Shown: in pieces, positions 51,440-60,258 of the stretch
How positions within the stretch are numbered: the stretch's first letter is position 1
Layout: each line of letters begins with the position of its first letter
Assembly (NCBI RefSeq): GCF_003024155.1
Contig: NZ_CP028136.1
Location: 3,720,001 to 3,784,000, forward strand
DNA: 64,000 bases
Direction: 5' to 3'
Source: Christiangramia fulva
Lineage (GTDB): Bacteria > Bacteroidota > Bacteroidia > Flavobacteriales > Flavobacteriaceae
The notes under the pieces: model-generated
What the model saw: the letters and a program-made list of their open reading frames with translations, nothing else
Databases searched by the model: none
What the model was told of the DNA's origin: nothing
Made by a program: the position numbers and the translations under genes

Positions 51440-51545
51440 GGCTCGGTGATTGGTGAATTGGTTAATTGAGGATTGGATTGTTGGATCACTGGATTACTGG
51501 ATTACTGAATTACTGGATGACTGGATTACTGGATGACTGGAAAAA
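51440..51545 (+). repeat. short tandem TGGATTACTGGAT-type repeat
   Basis: After the operon stop come GGTGAATTGGTTAATTGAGG and then many copies of CTGGATTACTGGATGACTGG. A second family of low-complexity intergenic repeats, distinct from the G-run type. The rest of the gap 51546-51786 has no gene. Confidence 0.65.
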
Positions 51546-51750
51546 AGAAAATCTGCAAATCTTGATATAAGCACCAGACAAAATTTAACTACTTTTTTTG
51601 ATAAATATTAACAAATAGAAACCCGGTTCAAATTCTTACAATTTTGAAGAAATATTTATCTCTTGCAGCTATAAAAAATGATTCCTGTCGATTATTTATT
51701 TTTTACGTCTAATTACTGAAAACCAGTGTTTTACAGACATTAAAAAAGCC

Positions 51751-51758
51751 TAATTTTG
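51751..51758 (+). promoter_or_regulatory. Bacteroidota -7 element TAATTTTG
   Basis: TAATTTTG fits the TAnnTTTG consensus and lies 29 bp before the lipoprotein ATG. The -33 TTG partner is weak (TGTTTT near 51727). Confidence 0.45.
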
Positions 51759-51786
51759 GATATTTATTAACCTAATTTCCTTAATT

Positions 51787-52704
51787 ATGAAAAATTTATT
51801 TTACCTGAGTTTGGTTTTACTCGGAATAACATCCTGTAGTGTTGACCATGAAGAAAAACAGACTAATGACGCTCTTTCTGTTTTTAATTTAAGTGTTGTT
51901 AATGACCCTGTCACCCAATCATTTGGACCAGCAGGTTATGTGACCGTATATAATGATGCTGAAACATTATATGTAAAATTCGTGGCCAATCAAGGTCACA
52001 AATTAATCAATTCCCGACTTGACATCGTTGCAAATCCAGCAGATTTTCTTGACACTAATGGAGGAAATTTACCTCCAGGAAAAATGGGCAGCTTCGAAAA
52101 CCAGGGAGGTGTTTCTGAATATATTTATGAATTTCCCTTATCTGATTTTCCTGAGAGTTGTATTTATATAGCACCATGGGCAATTTTTACTGCCGGCGGT
52201 CCCGATACCCAGCATTATGCAGGAGATATTTTAGGAGGCAATGATCACCACGAACTATGGTGGTATTTTAAATATGGGGAATGTGCTTTAGATGATGAAG
52301 TTGTAGTTTGCGACTCTGCCTATATGCTAAGCAATCCGGAAACTACTTTAAATAGTTATTACCATGAAAAATCTAATGTAAACTGGGGTTGGTATCAATA
52401 TTATGATACAGCCGTATTTGGATCTTCAGAAGTTTTTGAAATTTGGGCAGGCGCAGGTTTGAATGATCTGGATAAGGGTTTCCAAATAGGTACAGTTACT
52501 GTCTCTGTAGATGCTAATGGAATTGTTACTGCAATTCCTACCTGGTTCTACACGTCTATAAGCAATGACATACATGTCTATGTTGGAGAAACCCTGCCCG
52601 TAAAAAGACCGGCTCCCGGAAAATTTGTCAATTCGGGTGATACCAATAAAGATGGAAAATTCTATATTATCTTCCATACAAAATCCTGTTGGGCTACGCT
52701 ATAA
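51787..52704 (+). CDS. secreted lipoprotein of unknown function
   Basis: The 305-residue protein has a lipobox signal (MKNLFYLSLVLLGITSCSVD, Cys at 17). The mature part is aromatic and Gly-rich with no repeats. Residues about 30-165 resemble a beta-sandwich (PAGYVTVYNDAETLYVKFVA, SEYIYEFPLSDFP), as in flavobacterial lipoproteins that share the YVxVYND pattern; the C-terminal part (about 180-305) has a second beta module with DTNKDGKFYIIFHTKSCW, where a Ca-binding-like DxNxDG loop appears. An outer-membrane, cell-surface role is likely. A terminator follows directly. Confidence 0.65.
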   Translation: MKNLFYLSLVLLGITSCSVDHEEKQTNDALSVFNLSVVNDPVTQSFGPAGYVTVYNDAETLYVKFVANQGHKLINSRLDIVANPADFLDTNGGNLPPGKMGSFENQGGVSEYIYEFPLSDFPESCIYIAPWAIFTAGGPDTQHYAGDILGGNDHHELWWYFKYGECALDDEVVVCDSAYMLSNPETTLNSYYHEKSNVNWGWYQYYDTAVFGSSEVFEIWAGAGLNDLDKGFQIGTVTVSVDANGIVTAIPTWFYTSISNDIHVYVGETLPVKRPAPGKFVNSGDTNKDGKFYIIFHTKSCWATL

Positions 52705-52736
52705 GGACAATACAAGATATTTTTATAATTAGAAAT

Positions 52737-52770
52737 AGCCACAGAAAATCTAATTCTGTGGCTTTTTATT
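52737..52770 (+). terminator. rho-independent terminator after the lipoprotein
   Basis: AGCCACAGAA (52737-52746) pairs perfectly with TTCTGTGGCT (52754-52763) around a 7-nt loop and is followed by TTTTATTTG. Confidence 0.85.
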
Positions 52771-52904
52771 TGAGATAAAAAAGAGTGTAGGAGCAAATAA
52801 ATCGAAAGTATTTTCTTACAATGGAACCCTTTAAAGAGACTGATTCTCATACCTTGCTTTGGAAATTCATCTTCAATTTGTTCCGAAATCTCTTCGTTAG
52901 AATT

Positions 52905-52990
52905 GGGGATTTGTTAAATAGTTAATTGGATTGTTGGATTGTTGGATTGTTGGATTGTTGGATAATAGAAAATCTTCAAATTGAAATTGG
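52905..52990 (+). repeat. short tandem TTGGATTG-type repeat
   Basis: GTTAATTGGATTGTTGGATT and further TGTTGGAT units, related to the repeats at 51440. The gap 52771-53015 has no gene. Confidence 0.6.
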
Positions 52991-53015
52991 TTAATTGGTA
53001 GATTAGTGAATTAAA

Positions 53016-54491
53016 TTAACTGAACAATGATAAAGTTCCATGTGATGCCAGGATCGCTGCATTCATTTCAGCTCTTGCTGTATTTACCTGCTGCGGCACT
53101 TCAGGCTCTTCCTCAAAAAAGATCACTTTCGGTTTTCCCTGCTTTCGCAAATAATTGCTCAGGATCTTATGCGTGTAATAAGTTGCAGGTTGACGCTTTA
53201 GAAAAGGTTCATAATCATCAATCCTACTTACCTGCGCATCTGTATCAATAAACCCAAAACCCTGGTATTGGCCGGATTTTACCAGAACAAAAGCTTCTTC
53301 CTCAAAGTGTCTCCCCTTTTCCCTGATCACAAAGGTGGATGATTCCTCGACAAGCGAAGCAATCGCAGCTTTTACTTTTTTATTGTAGGCATGAACAGGT
53401 TCTTTTCCCGAGCAAATGCCCTCACAACTCACAATGGAATAATGGGAGCACTCCTCTACATTACTTTGGAGGCTGCAGTATTTAGGACATAGTTTGAATT
53501 CCCGGCACAAATACTCCAGTTTTTCCTGGGCCAGTGTTCTGCTGTAAAAAGTGCCGATAGACTCTCTTTTTTTGGTCGTTTTCTCCAGGGCCAGTTGCAG
53601 GATACCACGCTGATTAGTATAGCTCACTATCTGGTACACCGGCCCCGGCCTCTTTTGTGCACGGTTGAACTTTGGATAATATTTCCTGATACATTCGGCT
53701 TCCAGCAAGAGGGCGATTAGCTCGTTGCCCGTTGTTTCGTGGTCTATGTGATAAGTTTGCTGCCCCAAATTATACTCTTTACTCATTCGGTCATAGAAAT
53801 GAGAAACTACCCTTTTTTTGATGTTGATCGCCTTGCCGGCATAGATCACCTTATGCTGACGGTCTTTGAAAAGATAAATTCCGGGACTTTCCGGAAGTTC
53901 TTGGATCTGTTCGGCTTCGATGTGTGGCGGCAAAGTGGCCTGACGGGAACGTACGTGGAGAAAAGAATTGATCACTTTAAAATCATCGTCCAGCGACAGC
54001 AGGCGCTGGAACAGGATCACTGTAGCATCGGTATCTCCTTCGGCGCGGTGACGATTGGAAATAGGAATGTTAATGGAATCGCACAACCTGCCCAGGCTGT
54101 AGGAGAACAGGCCGGGGATGAGTTTTCGGGAGAGGCGCACGGTGCAAAGTTTCTTTCGATTGTACTCATAGCCGAGCTCACGGAATTCATTCCGCAGCAC
54201 ATTATAATCGAAATTCACATTATGAGCCACAAATATGGCGTCACGGGTGAGCTCTTCGATCTTTCCCGCAACTTCATGAAATTTGGGAGCATCTTCCACC
54301 ATCGCATTATCGATGCCCGTTAGCGCCGTGATCTGCCGCGGGATCTCCTTTTCAGGATTGATAAGGCTCGTGAACTTATCAATGATCACCGAATCCTTCA
54401 GGAGAACGATACAGATCTCGGTAAGCCGATTTCCGTTGATCCCTCCCCCAGTGGTTTCCACATCAATAACCGCAAATAACTGATCTTTCAT
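53016..54491 (-). CDS. DnaQ-like exonuclease fused to GIY-YIG (UvrC/Cho-like) nuclease
   Basis: The 491-residue protein has an epsilon-type 3'-5' exonuclease at about 5-165: AVIDVETTGG (first D/E), AHNVNFDYNVLRNEF and HRAEGDTDATVILFQ. A UvrC-type GIY-YIG domain follows at about 200-285: SPGIYLFKDRQHKVIYAGKA, IKKRVVSHF and ELIALLLEAECIRKYYPKFN. A Cys-containing region (about 340-375, LCPKYCSLQ ... SCEGICSG) matches the UvrC/Cho C-terminal part. This fusion is common in Bacteroidota and is thought to act in DNA repair alongside UvrABC. It is a single gene with a 280-bp upstream gap that holds no other gene. Confidence 0.88.
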   Translation of the reverse strand: MKDQLFAVIDVETTGGGINGNRLTEICIVLLKDSVIIDKFTSLINPEKEIPRQITALTGIDNAMVEDAPKFHEVAGKIEELTRDAIFVAHNVNFDYNVLRNEFRELGYEYNRKKLCTVRLSRKLIPGLFSYSLGRLCDSINIPISNRHRAEGDTDATVILFQRLLSLDDDFKVINSFLHVRSRQATLPPHIEAEQIQELPESPGIYLFKDRQHKVIYAGKAINIKKRVVSHFYDRMSKEYNLGQQTYHIDHETTGNELIALLLEAECIRKYYPKFNRAQKRPGPVYQIVSYTNQRGILQLALEKTTKKRESIGTFYSRTLAQEKLEYLCREFKLCPKYCSLQSNVEECSHYSIVSCEGICSGKEPVHAYNKKVKAAIASLVEESSTFVIREKGRHFEEEAFVLVKSGQYQGFGFIDTDAQVSRIDDYEPFLKRQPATYYTHKILSNYLRKQGKPKVIFFEEEPEVPQQVNTARAEMNAAILASHGTLSLFS

Positions 54492-54772
54492 ACTGGGACT
54501 TCAGAAAAGGTAAAAATAGAAAGAATTTTCCAAGTATTGGAATGAATCCATTAGAATGGAAAATATCCCATTTCAGAAAAACAAAAAGTGAACTAGCGAA
54601 ATTATCAAAATATGAAAATTTCTGATGCGTTTAAAGACCATAGCTCCATTTGTAAATCCGTCCGGGCAGAGATGGGATGCAGGATATTATAATGTTATTT
54701 TTCCTCATATTTTTCTACTTTTATACACCAATTGGAAAAACAGGATTTAAAGCTCCTTTGATTTAGCTCAAT

Positions 54773-55345
54773 ATGTACGATTTTCTTCATAAAAAGGTAA
54801 AAGAAACCATCAGCATCACCGATGAAGAATTTGAATATGCGAAAACCCTGTTTATTCCAAAGAAACTGCGCAAGAAACGCTTTCTGCTGGAAGATGGAGA
54901 GCCGTGTATTTATACCACCTTTGTAGAAAAAGGTCTACTACGTAGCTTTACGGTAGATGACAAGGGGAACGAGCACATCCTGCAATTTGCAATGCAGGGC
55001 TGGTGGGTGGCCGATCTTTACAGCTTTCTTACCGGTGAAGCTTCAGATTATAATATTGAAGCGCTGGAGGATAGTGAACTCCTGCTTATCACCAAAGATT
55101 CCTGGGACCTGCTGTTAAAGGAAGTTCCGGCCTTTGAGCGCTACTTCAGAATTCTAATTCAAAACAATCTTATTGCTACCCAAAGAAGATTAATGGGAAC
55201 GATGAGTACCACTGCTGAGGAGCGCTATCTTAAGCTACTTGAGCATTTTCCCGATATCAGTCAGCGGGTTCCCCAGCACATGATCGCTTCTTATATTGGA
55301 GTAACCCGTGAAACCCTGAGCCGCCTGAGAAGTCAGCTGTATTAA
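54773..55345 (+). CDS. Crp/Fnr-family transcriptional regulator
   Basis: The 190-residue protein has a cyclic-nucleotide-binding-like beta roll (about 25-115: KRFLLEDGEPCIYTTFVEKG, NEHILQFAMQGWWVADLYSF) without the Arg/Ser pocket that holds cAMP, and a short C-terminal HTH (about 150-190: ISQRVPQHMIASYIGVTRET, then LSRLRSQLY). It belongs to the flavobacterial Crp-like group with unknown ligand. The last 73 bp of the gene are duplicated at 57038-57110. Target genes are unknown; it could be the factor for the Crp-type box before the YceI gene, but this is only a guess. Confidence 0.88.
   Translation: MYDFLHKKVKETISITDEEFEYAKTLFIPKKLRKKRFLLEDGEPCIYTTFVEKGLLRSFTVDDKGNEHILQFAMQGWWVADLYSFLTGEASDYNIEALEDSELLLITKDSWDLLLKEVPAFERYFRILIQNNLIATQRRLMGTMSTTAEERYLKLLEHFPDISQRVPQHMIASYIGVTRETLSRLRSQLY
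55271..55343 (+). repeat. 73-bp direct repeat, copy 1 (3' end of Crp-like gene)
   Basis: The sequence from CCCCAGCACATG to CAGCTGTATT is identical to 57038-57110. Together they bracket about 1.7 kb of low-quality coding sequence. Confidence 0.95.
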
Positions 55346-55457
55346 TAAATTTTCTTTAGCGAATTAGTTCTGCCAGTGTAGGAAAACCATTTGCATTAAA
55401 GATTCAAAACGAATAAAGTAGGCTTACATTATTCAAATTATATTTTACATCTTACTG

Positions 55458-55775
55458 CTAGTTTTTGTACCTCCTAAACCTAAAACCATTAAATATAGAC
55501 GTATTTTAGTTACTGCCGGTGCTTCTGGTATAGGCAAGGAAATCGCCAAACCTTTTGCGGAGGAAATAGATAAAATCTGTATTTGCGACATTAACAGGGA
55601 CTCACTGAAAGATCTTTCTCGGGAAACACCGGGTTCTGTTGTTCTGTATTGCGACATTGGGGCCTGTAAAAGCATTGAGAAGATGGTGGCTGAAGCCGTT
55701 AAAAGCATGGGCGGTATTGACATCCTTATTCATAATGCCGGTATTAGCAGGCCAACGTCAATGGAATTTCAGTAG
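55458..55775 (+). pseudogene. N-terminal fragment of a short-chain dehydrogenase
   Basis: In one frame the sequence reads RRILVTAGASGIGKEIAKPF, then CDINRDSLKDLS, MGGIDILIHNAGISRPT and stops at TAG (55773-55775). That covers the SDR dinucleotide-binding TGxxxGIG motif and the NAG motif, but the catalytic Ser-Tyr-Lys half is missing. No good start codon lies in front. It is a broken gene, about 100 codons of the usual 250, inside the segment framed by the 73-bp repeats. Confidence 0.75.
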
Positions 55776-55845
55776 AAAAGGAAACCGAAAATGCAATGCG
55801 TTTACAGTCAATCAAGAGATTTGTTGATCCAGCTTAAAACAAGTT

Positions 55846-55959
55846 CCATATGGAGAAGAGGATTTCATAGGCATGATTTGAGGAGTTAATTTTTGGGGAT
55901 TGACCAATTTTTAATTTCCCATTGTAGTGGATGGTGAATTCATTGACGAGAGTTTTCAT
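55846..55959 (-). pseudogene. N-terminal fragment of a RadC/JAB-like protein
   Basis: On the minus strand MKTLVNEFTIHYNGKLKIGQ and SSNHAYEILFSIWN resemble the start of JAB/RadC-type proteins carried by Bacteroidota mobile elements (pattern KISYxxKxxxxERPKIxxSxxAYEILLxxWD). The JAB catalytic domain is absent. About 38 codons remain. It supports the view that this segment is mobile-element debris. The stretch 55960-56329 holds nothing else that I can identify. Confidence 0.5.
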
Positions 55960-56329
55960 GACGCTGTATTTTGATTGAACAGAGATTTTTTTCCAGCCAG
56001 TATTCAAGCTTTTAATGTCCAACCCAGGACCACATTCCGGTCGAAAGAGACGTAAAAATAGCGCAGGCGCGGCCAAACGGCTTTATGACGTCTCCGATCT
56101 TGAATGTTGTAGTTTTGATGAAAAAAAAAGAAAAGGAGGGTGGTAAACTTGAAAAGGACTGCTTGTTCTGCCACTGAACAATTTAGAACTACGTGAAGAT
56201 GAAAATTTCTGGCTGTTCGCCATGGCGAATATGAGGTGAAACTGCTATCATTGAGTCTCAACACTGAGATTTTGGCAGCTAACAATTTTTCTTTAGTTTT
56301 AACTATCCTTTTAGAAAAAATGAATACTC

Positions 56330-56857
56330 ATGAAAGTAACTGCTTGTTTGATGCTGTTTTTTTACTCTATTATCGCTAATTCACAAAATGAAGATTTTTC
56401 TGAAAAGGTAAGTTCGATTGACAGTATAGTATCCGCCGTTTACCAGGTGATCTCGGGTAAAAAAGGGGAAGACCGAAATTGGAAGCTACACAAAACAATT
56501 TTTCATCCCAAGGCAAGAATCATATCTAATTTCGCCAATGACAAAGGAGAATACGAGGTCAAATTCTTAAGTGTCGACGAATACATTGATACTTACCGAG
56601 ATTATTTCAAGGGCATTGACCTTTATGAGAAGGACTTGATCCACGAAACGGAAGTTTTTGGTAACATGGCCCAGGTCTTTAGTACTTATGGTTCATTCTC
56701 AGGGCCTAATGACTCTGAACCATTTAAAATAGGCACGGCGAGCATCCAGTTGTATAATGATGGAAATCGATGGTATGTACTAAATATGTACTACAAGAAT
56801 GAAAACGAAGACGATAAAATACCACAAAAATACCTTCCTGTAGAAAGCACAAATTAA
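56330..56857 (+). CDS. secreted NTF2/SnoaL-like protein
   Basis: The 175-residue protein starts with a signal peptide (MKVTACLMLFFYSIIANSQ). The mature part has a cone-fold NTF2-like pattern: helix IDSIVSAVYQVISGKKGEDR, WKLHKTIFHPKARIISNF, then strands NMAQVFSTYGSF, IGTASIQLYNDGNRWYVLNM. No catalytic motif is certain. It lies inside the segment bracketed by the 73-bp repeats and is its only intact-looking gene, so it is probably the cargo that came with the rearrangement. Confidence 0.7.
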   Translation: MKVTACLMLFFYSIIANSQNEDFSEKVSSIDSIVSAVYQVISGKKGEDRNWKLHKTIFHPKARIISNFANDKGEYEVKFLSVDEYIDTYRDYFKGIDLYEKDLIHETEVFGNMAQVFSTYGSFSGPNDSEPFKIGTASIQLYNDGNRWYVLNMYYKNENEDDKIPQKYLPVESTN

Positions 56858-56863
56858 AATTGG

Positions 56864-57112
56864 ATGCGAGCAATGAATGATCTGAAAATCAATAAACGAG
56901 CTATTCAATCGATTGTTTTTCTTACTGCATTGCTTTTCCAGCACACTATTTGCGCAAAAACTGGTTATATTGCTATTATCCATATGACCGTTATTTATGG
57001 AACTGGTGACAAACCAGTTGAAGACCAAAGTGGCATCCCCCAGCACATGATCGCTTCTTATATTGGAGTAACCCGTGAAACCCTGAGCCGCCTGAGAAGT
57101 CAGCTGTATTGA
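56864..57112 (+). pseudogene. chimeric frame ending in a duplicated Crp-like HTH
   Basis: An 82-codon frame. The first 57 codons have no recognised origin (one hydrophobic stretch, SIVFLTALLFQHTICA); the last 25 codons (IPQHMIASYIGVTRETLSRL...) are a copy of the C-terminus of the Crp-like regulator. The copy lacks the scaffold of the HTH and is unlikely to function. It probably arose when the 73-bp repeat was created. Confidence 0.6.
57038..57110 (+). repeat. 73-bp direct repeat, copy 2
   Basis: Identical to 55271-55343 over all 73 bases, in the same orientation; upstream and downstream flanks differ (AATAAAT after copy 1, GATATTC after copy 2). Confidence 0.95.
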
Positions 57113-57247
57113 TATTCACTTTTGAAAAGTTATTCCCAGTCTTATTTTCAGAATAGTTAACAATGAAGCCCCATTCATTTTATTTATCCTGAATTCCCTG
57201 CAGGTCTATGGCAGCATCCAATGCTCTAGAAGATTTTTTCAACACCC

Positions 57248-57529
57248 TCAAGAGATATTTTTGGCAGAAGTGCAATTTTGTTCAATTTTTCCTCCTTTAT
57301 ATCGAATGCCATCAAGGTGCTTTACCATAAATCTCTGGACTTTCATATAATGGTCTTTGTGGTTCTTTACATCGATGTGCTTATCTCTTGAGATCGTGCG
57401 GATCTTGCTGTCGTATTCCTGGTATCCCCAGCAAACAGGACATTCACCATCAGGCAAGGGCTCCCTCACCTCCTTTTTCGGCTTTGTGAAATAGGAAAAT
57501 ACATAATCTAAAAGGTCCATATTATTCAT
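57248..57529 (-). CDS. small hypothetical protein with CPVC motif
   Basis: The 93-residue protein has one CxxC pair (GECPVCWGYQEYD, about 29-41) and a basic second half with KNHKDHYMKVQRFMVKHLDG. It looks like a conserved flavobacterial small protein of unknown function; a zinc or redox role for the Cys pair is possible, with a single further Cys near residue 87. It follows the DUF488 gene on the same strand after 23 bp. Confidence 0.6.
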   Translation of the reverse strand: MNNMDLLDYVFSYFTKPKKEVREPLPDGECPVCWGYQEYDSKIRTISRDKHIDVKNHKDHYMKVQRFMVKHLDGIRYKGGKIEQNCTSAKNIS

Positions 57530-57552
57530 TATTTTGTCTTTTCTCAGCTATT

Positions 57553-58095
57553 TTATTGTTTTTCAGGCTTATAAGTGAGTTCTCCTTCTATGATCCTTGC
57601 CGGCTGCGTATATGGATGTTCCCTGCTCTTTTCTTCCCCCATTATATGCATCACTTTCCAGCCTTTTGACTTAAAATGGTCAGAGATCATGGACCGATGG
57701 CAGCGCCACCAAACCGCTTCAGAACACATGATTGCAAGGTTTCTTTTTGCTGCTAATCGAGATAATTTCCCTACTGCTTCCCGGAAAGCCTTGGTTTCCA
57801 TATAATCTGCATAGCCTTTAAATGATTGATTGCGCCAGGAAGTATTTTCAGAATTAGGTTCGGATTTTCTTCTTCCTCCTAAAGCCTCAAAATGAGTATA
57901 TTTAATGCTCTTCTCAGGTAATGAAATCTCCAAATTTTCCTTACTGAACTGCGGAAACTTACGCGAACCGGGAAAACGTCTTATATCCGCAACCTGTTCA
58001 ATAGAAAAGGAGCGCAATATCGCCACAAACTCCTTGAAAGTACGAGTGGAGTGACCTATGGTATAAAGGACCTTTTTTTCTGAAGTAGTGGACAT
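57553..58095 (-). CDS. DUF488-family protein
   Basis: The 180-residue protein shows the DUF488 landmarks: LYTIGHSTRTFKEFVAIL at the start, VADIRRFPGSRKFPQF, YTHFEALGGRR, RNLAIMCSEAVWWRCHRSMI (with the Cys-x(8)-CHR pair) and a final HIMGEEKSREHPYTQPARI. DUF488 proteins are widespread; some act in stress responses, with no settled reaction. It probably forms an operon with the following 93-aa protein. Confidence 0.88.
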   Translation of the reverse strand: MSTTSEKKVLYTIGHSTRTFKEFVAILRSFSIEQVADIRRFPGSRKFPQFSKENLEISLPEKSIKYTHFEALGGRRKSEPNSENTSWRNQSFKGYADYMETKAFREAVGKLSRLAAKRNLAIMCSEAVWWRCHRSMISDHFKSKGWKVMHIMGEEKSREHPYTQPARIIEGELTYKPEKQ

Positions 58096-58189
58096 ATTTG
58101 TTCCTGATTTATTTTAAAATTAACCATAGAAAGAAAAATTTAAGTCTTCTCTTATGGCATTTTTAACAATTCAAGCCAAAACCAAATTT

Positions 58190-58537
58190 TTACTGAGAAT
58201 CCCGGGCAACTCCTTCTACACGCTCAGCGGTATCTTGTTTAGAAAGGGACAAACGTATGATGCTGTTCTCTTCAGCTCGCAGATCATGAGGTACATTGCC
58301 TTCAAGAGTCAGCATATCCCCTTTTTTTATTTCGTACAATTCGCCATTTACGCCAAAAGTAATCATGCCTTCAAAAAGTTCCACCACAATGGGATAAGGT
58401 GTTTTATGTTCTTTCATTTGCTGACCTTTTTTCATCGCTATGCGGATCTCCTTGCTGCTATCGGTATCCATTAGTACCTGTACTGCAGGCTTTTTGTCAT
58501 CAAAACTGAGATTGTCTAATAATGAAGCTGTTTTCAT
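58190..58537 (-). CDS. cupin-domain protein
   Basis: This is a small single-domain cupin of 115 residues: motif 1 region KGQQMKEHKTPYPIVVELFEGMI (one His and a Glu where the usual HxH...E lies) and motif 2 region GDMLTLEGNVPHDLRAEENS (G-x(n)-P-x-x-x-H). The reduced His set suggests weak or altered metal binding. It lies in the redox/stress cluster on the same strand as the hemerythrins. Function is unknown. Confidence 0.75.
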   Translation of the reverse strand: MKTASLLDNLSFDDKKPAVQVLMDTDSSKEIRIAMKKGQQMKEHKTPYPIVVELFEGMITFGVNGELYEIKKGDMLTLEGNVPHDLRAEENSIIRLSLSKQDTAERVEGVARDSQ

Positions 58538-58631
58538 AATATTTTTATTTTAAAGTTTGTTATCCTGCATCGTTTAAGGAGGATCAAAATCATTTATGGG
58601 TTAAAATTTCCTTCTGAAAAATGGTTTTTTT

Positions 58632-59066
58632 TCAGCTTTCCCAAAATGGATCTTTCCATTTACAGGAATTTTCTTCCGTACTCACGTAATGGGAAGTATT
58701 TTTTGTGGAAGTGGAATTTTCTTCAATTTCTTTGTAAACAATTTTTTCCTCGAAATTGATATGCACTTCCAGTTCCTCTTCCAAAAGATTGAGGACTTTA
58801 ATGTCTTCACAACTGCAGGTCAAAAGCCGAAGAATCCTCCTGTGATTCGCCATAGCTCTTTTTATGCGCGTATTTTTATCCTGGTGGGTTAAGAATTCTT
58901 CCTCTTTCTGAATGTGAGGAATTAGGAATTTTTTACTTGCCCAATCCACGTAGTGCCTGATCCTTTTGGTAGCAATTCCCGTGCTCAATCCCTGCCTAAT
59001 ATGAAGGCACATTTCTCTAAGTCTCTCGTGGTCATCATTAAACCGCGTTAATAGTTTTGCCGTCAT
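58632..59066 (-). CDS. hemerythrin-like HHE-domain protein
   Basis: The protein has 144 residues, a four-helix HHE pattern: FNDDHERLREMCLHIRQGL (H in helix 1), FLIPHIQKEEEFL (HxxxE in helix 2), MANHRRILRLL and EELEVHINFEEKIVYKEIE (HxxxxE in helix 4). These residues would hold a di-iron site that binds O2 or reacts with NO. The next gene upstream, 17 bp away, encodes a second hemerythrin-like protein, so they are probably co-transcribed. The unusual Ser/Thr-rich tail after residue 120 is of unknown use. Confidence 0.82.
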   Translation of the reverse strand: MTAKLLTRFNDDHERLREMCLHIRQGLSTGIATKRIRHYVDWASKKFLIPHIQKEEEFLTHQDKNTRIKRAMANHRRILRLLTCSCEDIKVLNLLEEELEVHINFEEKIVYKEIEENSTSTKNTSHYVSTEENSCKWKDPFWES

Positions 59067-59083
59067 TGAAATATTACTTTTGA

Positions 59084-59548
59084 TTAATTCCAGAATTCAT
59101 CCCTGGTATTTTCCTCGAATTGCGCCTCTGTATGGTGCTGCTTTATAAAAGCCAGTTGCTCAGCGGTCGCGGCTGCCTGTATCCTTCCAAACAGCTCCCG
59201 TTCCTCAAATCGCACGTGTTGATCCAGCTCCTCCTCAATAAGGTTAAGTGATTTCTCCACGTCCTTTTCTTCCCTGAAAAGCCTTTTCAGCCGACGATGT
59301 TCTGCAAGTGCTTTTTTGACCATCGCATCCTCCTCACCCAGCACCGGAAAAAGGTATTTTTCCTCAATCTTAAAATGTGGAAGCACGTGGTTTTCAAAGA
59401 ACCAGTCTGTATAGGCTTTGATCCTTCCGACCTCGATGTTTTTTGAAAACCCCTTTCTTATCTTCCAACAAAGCAACAAGGTATGATGGTGGTCCCTGCT
59501 AAGAGGCTGCAGATTTGGATCTCGTTTTATTGGCTTTTTTTTATCCAT
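59084..59548 (-). CDS. hemerythrin-like HHE-domain protein
   Basis: The 154-residue protein shows LSRDHHHTLLLCWKIRKG (helix 1), VLPHFKIEEKYLFPVL (helix 2), ALAEHRRLKRLF (helix 3) and ELDQHVRFEERELFGRIQ (helix 4), the full His/Glu set of HHE proteins. It is a paralogue of the neighbouring 144-aa protein with better-conserved spacing. NO or O2 handling is the likely role, given the azurin-like gene upstream and the Rrf2 regulator further along. The start MDKKKPIKRDPNLQPLSRDH is typical for the group. Confidence 0.87.
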   Translation of the reverse strand: MDKKKPIKRDPNLQPLSRDHHHTLLLCWKIRKGFSKNIEVGRIKAYTDWFFENHVLPHFKIEEKYLFPVLGEEDAMVKKALAEHRRLKRLFREEKDVEKSLNLIEEELDQHVRFEERELFGRIQAAATAEQLAFIKQHHTEAQFEENTRDEFWN

Positions 59549-59638
59549 AATATTCTTTCGTTTTTCTCTTTCAAGCTGATTATCCTCAAAATTGCGCCCG
59601 CCAAAGCAAGTGTCGGGCGCCTTAATTCTAAAAAACCC

Positions 59639-60145
59639 TTATTCTACAATGAATTTACCTTTCATCATGGCATAATGCCCGGGAAAGCTACAAAGAAAGT
59701 CGTAGGTTCCCTTCTTTGGCGCGTTAAATTCTATGCTTGTAGATTCCCCGCCCCCAACAATTTTTGTATGAGCAATAAATCCCGTTGAAGGAATATAATC
59801 ATTGTCTTTTTCACTCATAGCGGCTTGCGCAAATTTTGCAACATCGGTGCCCTGGGTAAGCAACACGAAATTATGGCCCATCACATTTTTGGCTAATTTC
59901 CCCGTATGGTTCAGGGTAAGCCTGACGCGGTCTCCTGCTTTGACTTTAATTTCACTGGTGTCAAATCGCATTTGATCATTGGCATTGATCACAATAGTAC
60001 GAACCGCTTTGCTTTCTTCAATTTTTACTGGGTTTTCTTTTTCTGAAATGACTGCTGAATTGTTTCCGGTAAAGAGCATGACAAGTGCTGCTGAAACTGA
60101 AATTAGGTATGTATTCATTTTTTTAATTTTTTCCGAAGTTTTCAT
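59639..60145 (-). CDS. azurin-type blue-copper protein
   Basis: The 168-residue protein begins with a short basic n-region and a hydrophobic signal (MNTYLISVSAALVMLFTG; an alternative start at 60118). The mature domain is azurin-like: copper ligands are the His in VMGHNFVLL, and the Cys, His and Met in DFLCSFPGHYAMMKG. The GGGESTSIEFNAPKKGTYDF strand pair is diagnostic. It should be periplasmic or surface-attached and carry electrons, perhaps to a peroxidase or reductase encoded elsewhere. It lies on the same strand as, and upstream of, the hemerythrins. Confidence 0.92.
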   Translation of the reverse strand: MKTSEKIKKMNTYLISVSAALVMLFTGNNSAVISEKENPVKIEESKAVRTIVINANDQMRFDTSEIKVKAGDRVRLTLNHTGKLAKNVMGHNFVLLTQGTDVAKFAQAAMSEKDNDYIPSTGFIAHTKIVGGGESTSIEFNAPKKGTYDFLCSFPGHYAMMKGKFIVE

Positions 60146-60258
60146 TTTACTTCCGGAAGGTGAATATTTAAGTTTTTCTGGACTTTTATAGCTGCCCAGA
60201 AGCAGCTTAATTTTTTTACAACTTTATGATTGACATTTTTAAAACTACACCCCTGGTC

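Noticed and set aside
53739..54323. Plus-strand 194-codon frame over the exonuclease gene
   Set aside because: It is antisense to well-defined DnaQ and GIY-YIG motifs; long antisense frames are common in GC-richer codons.
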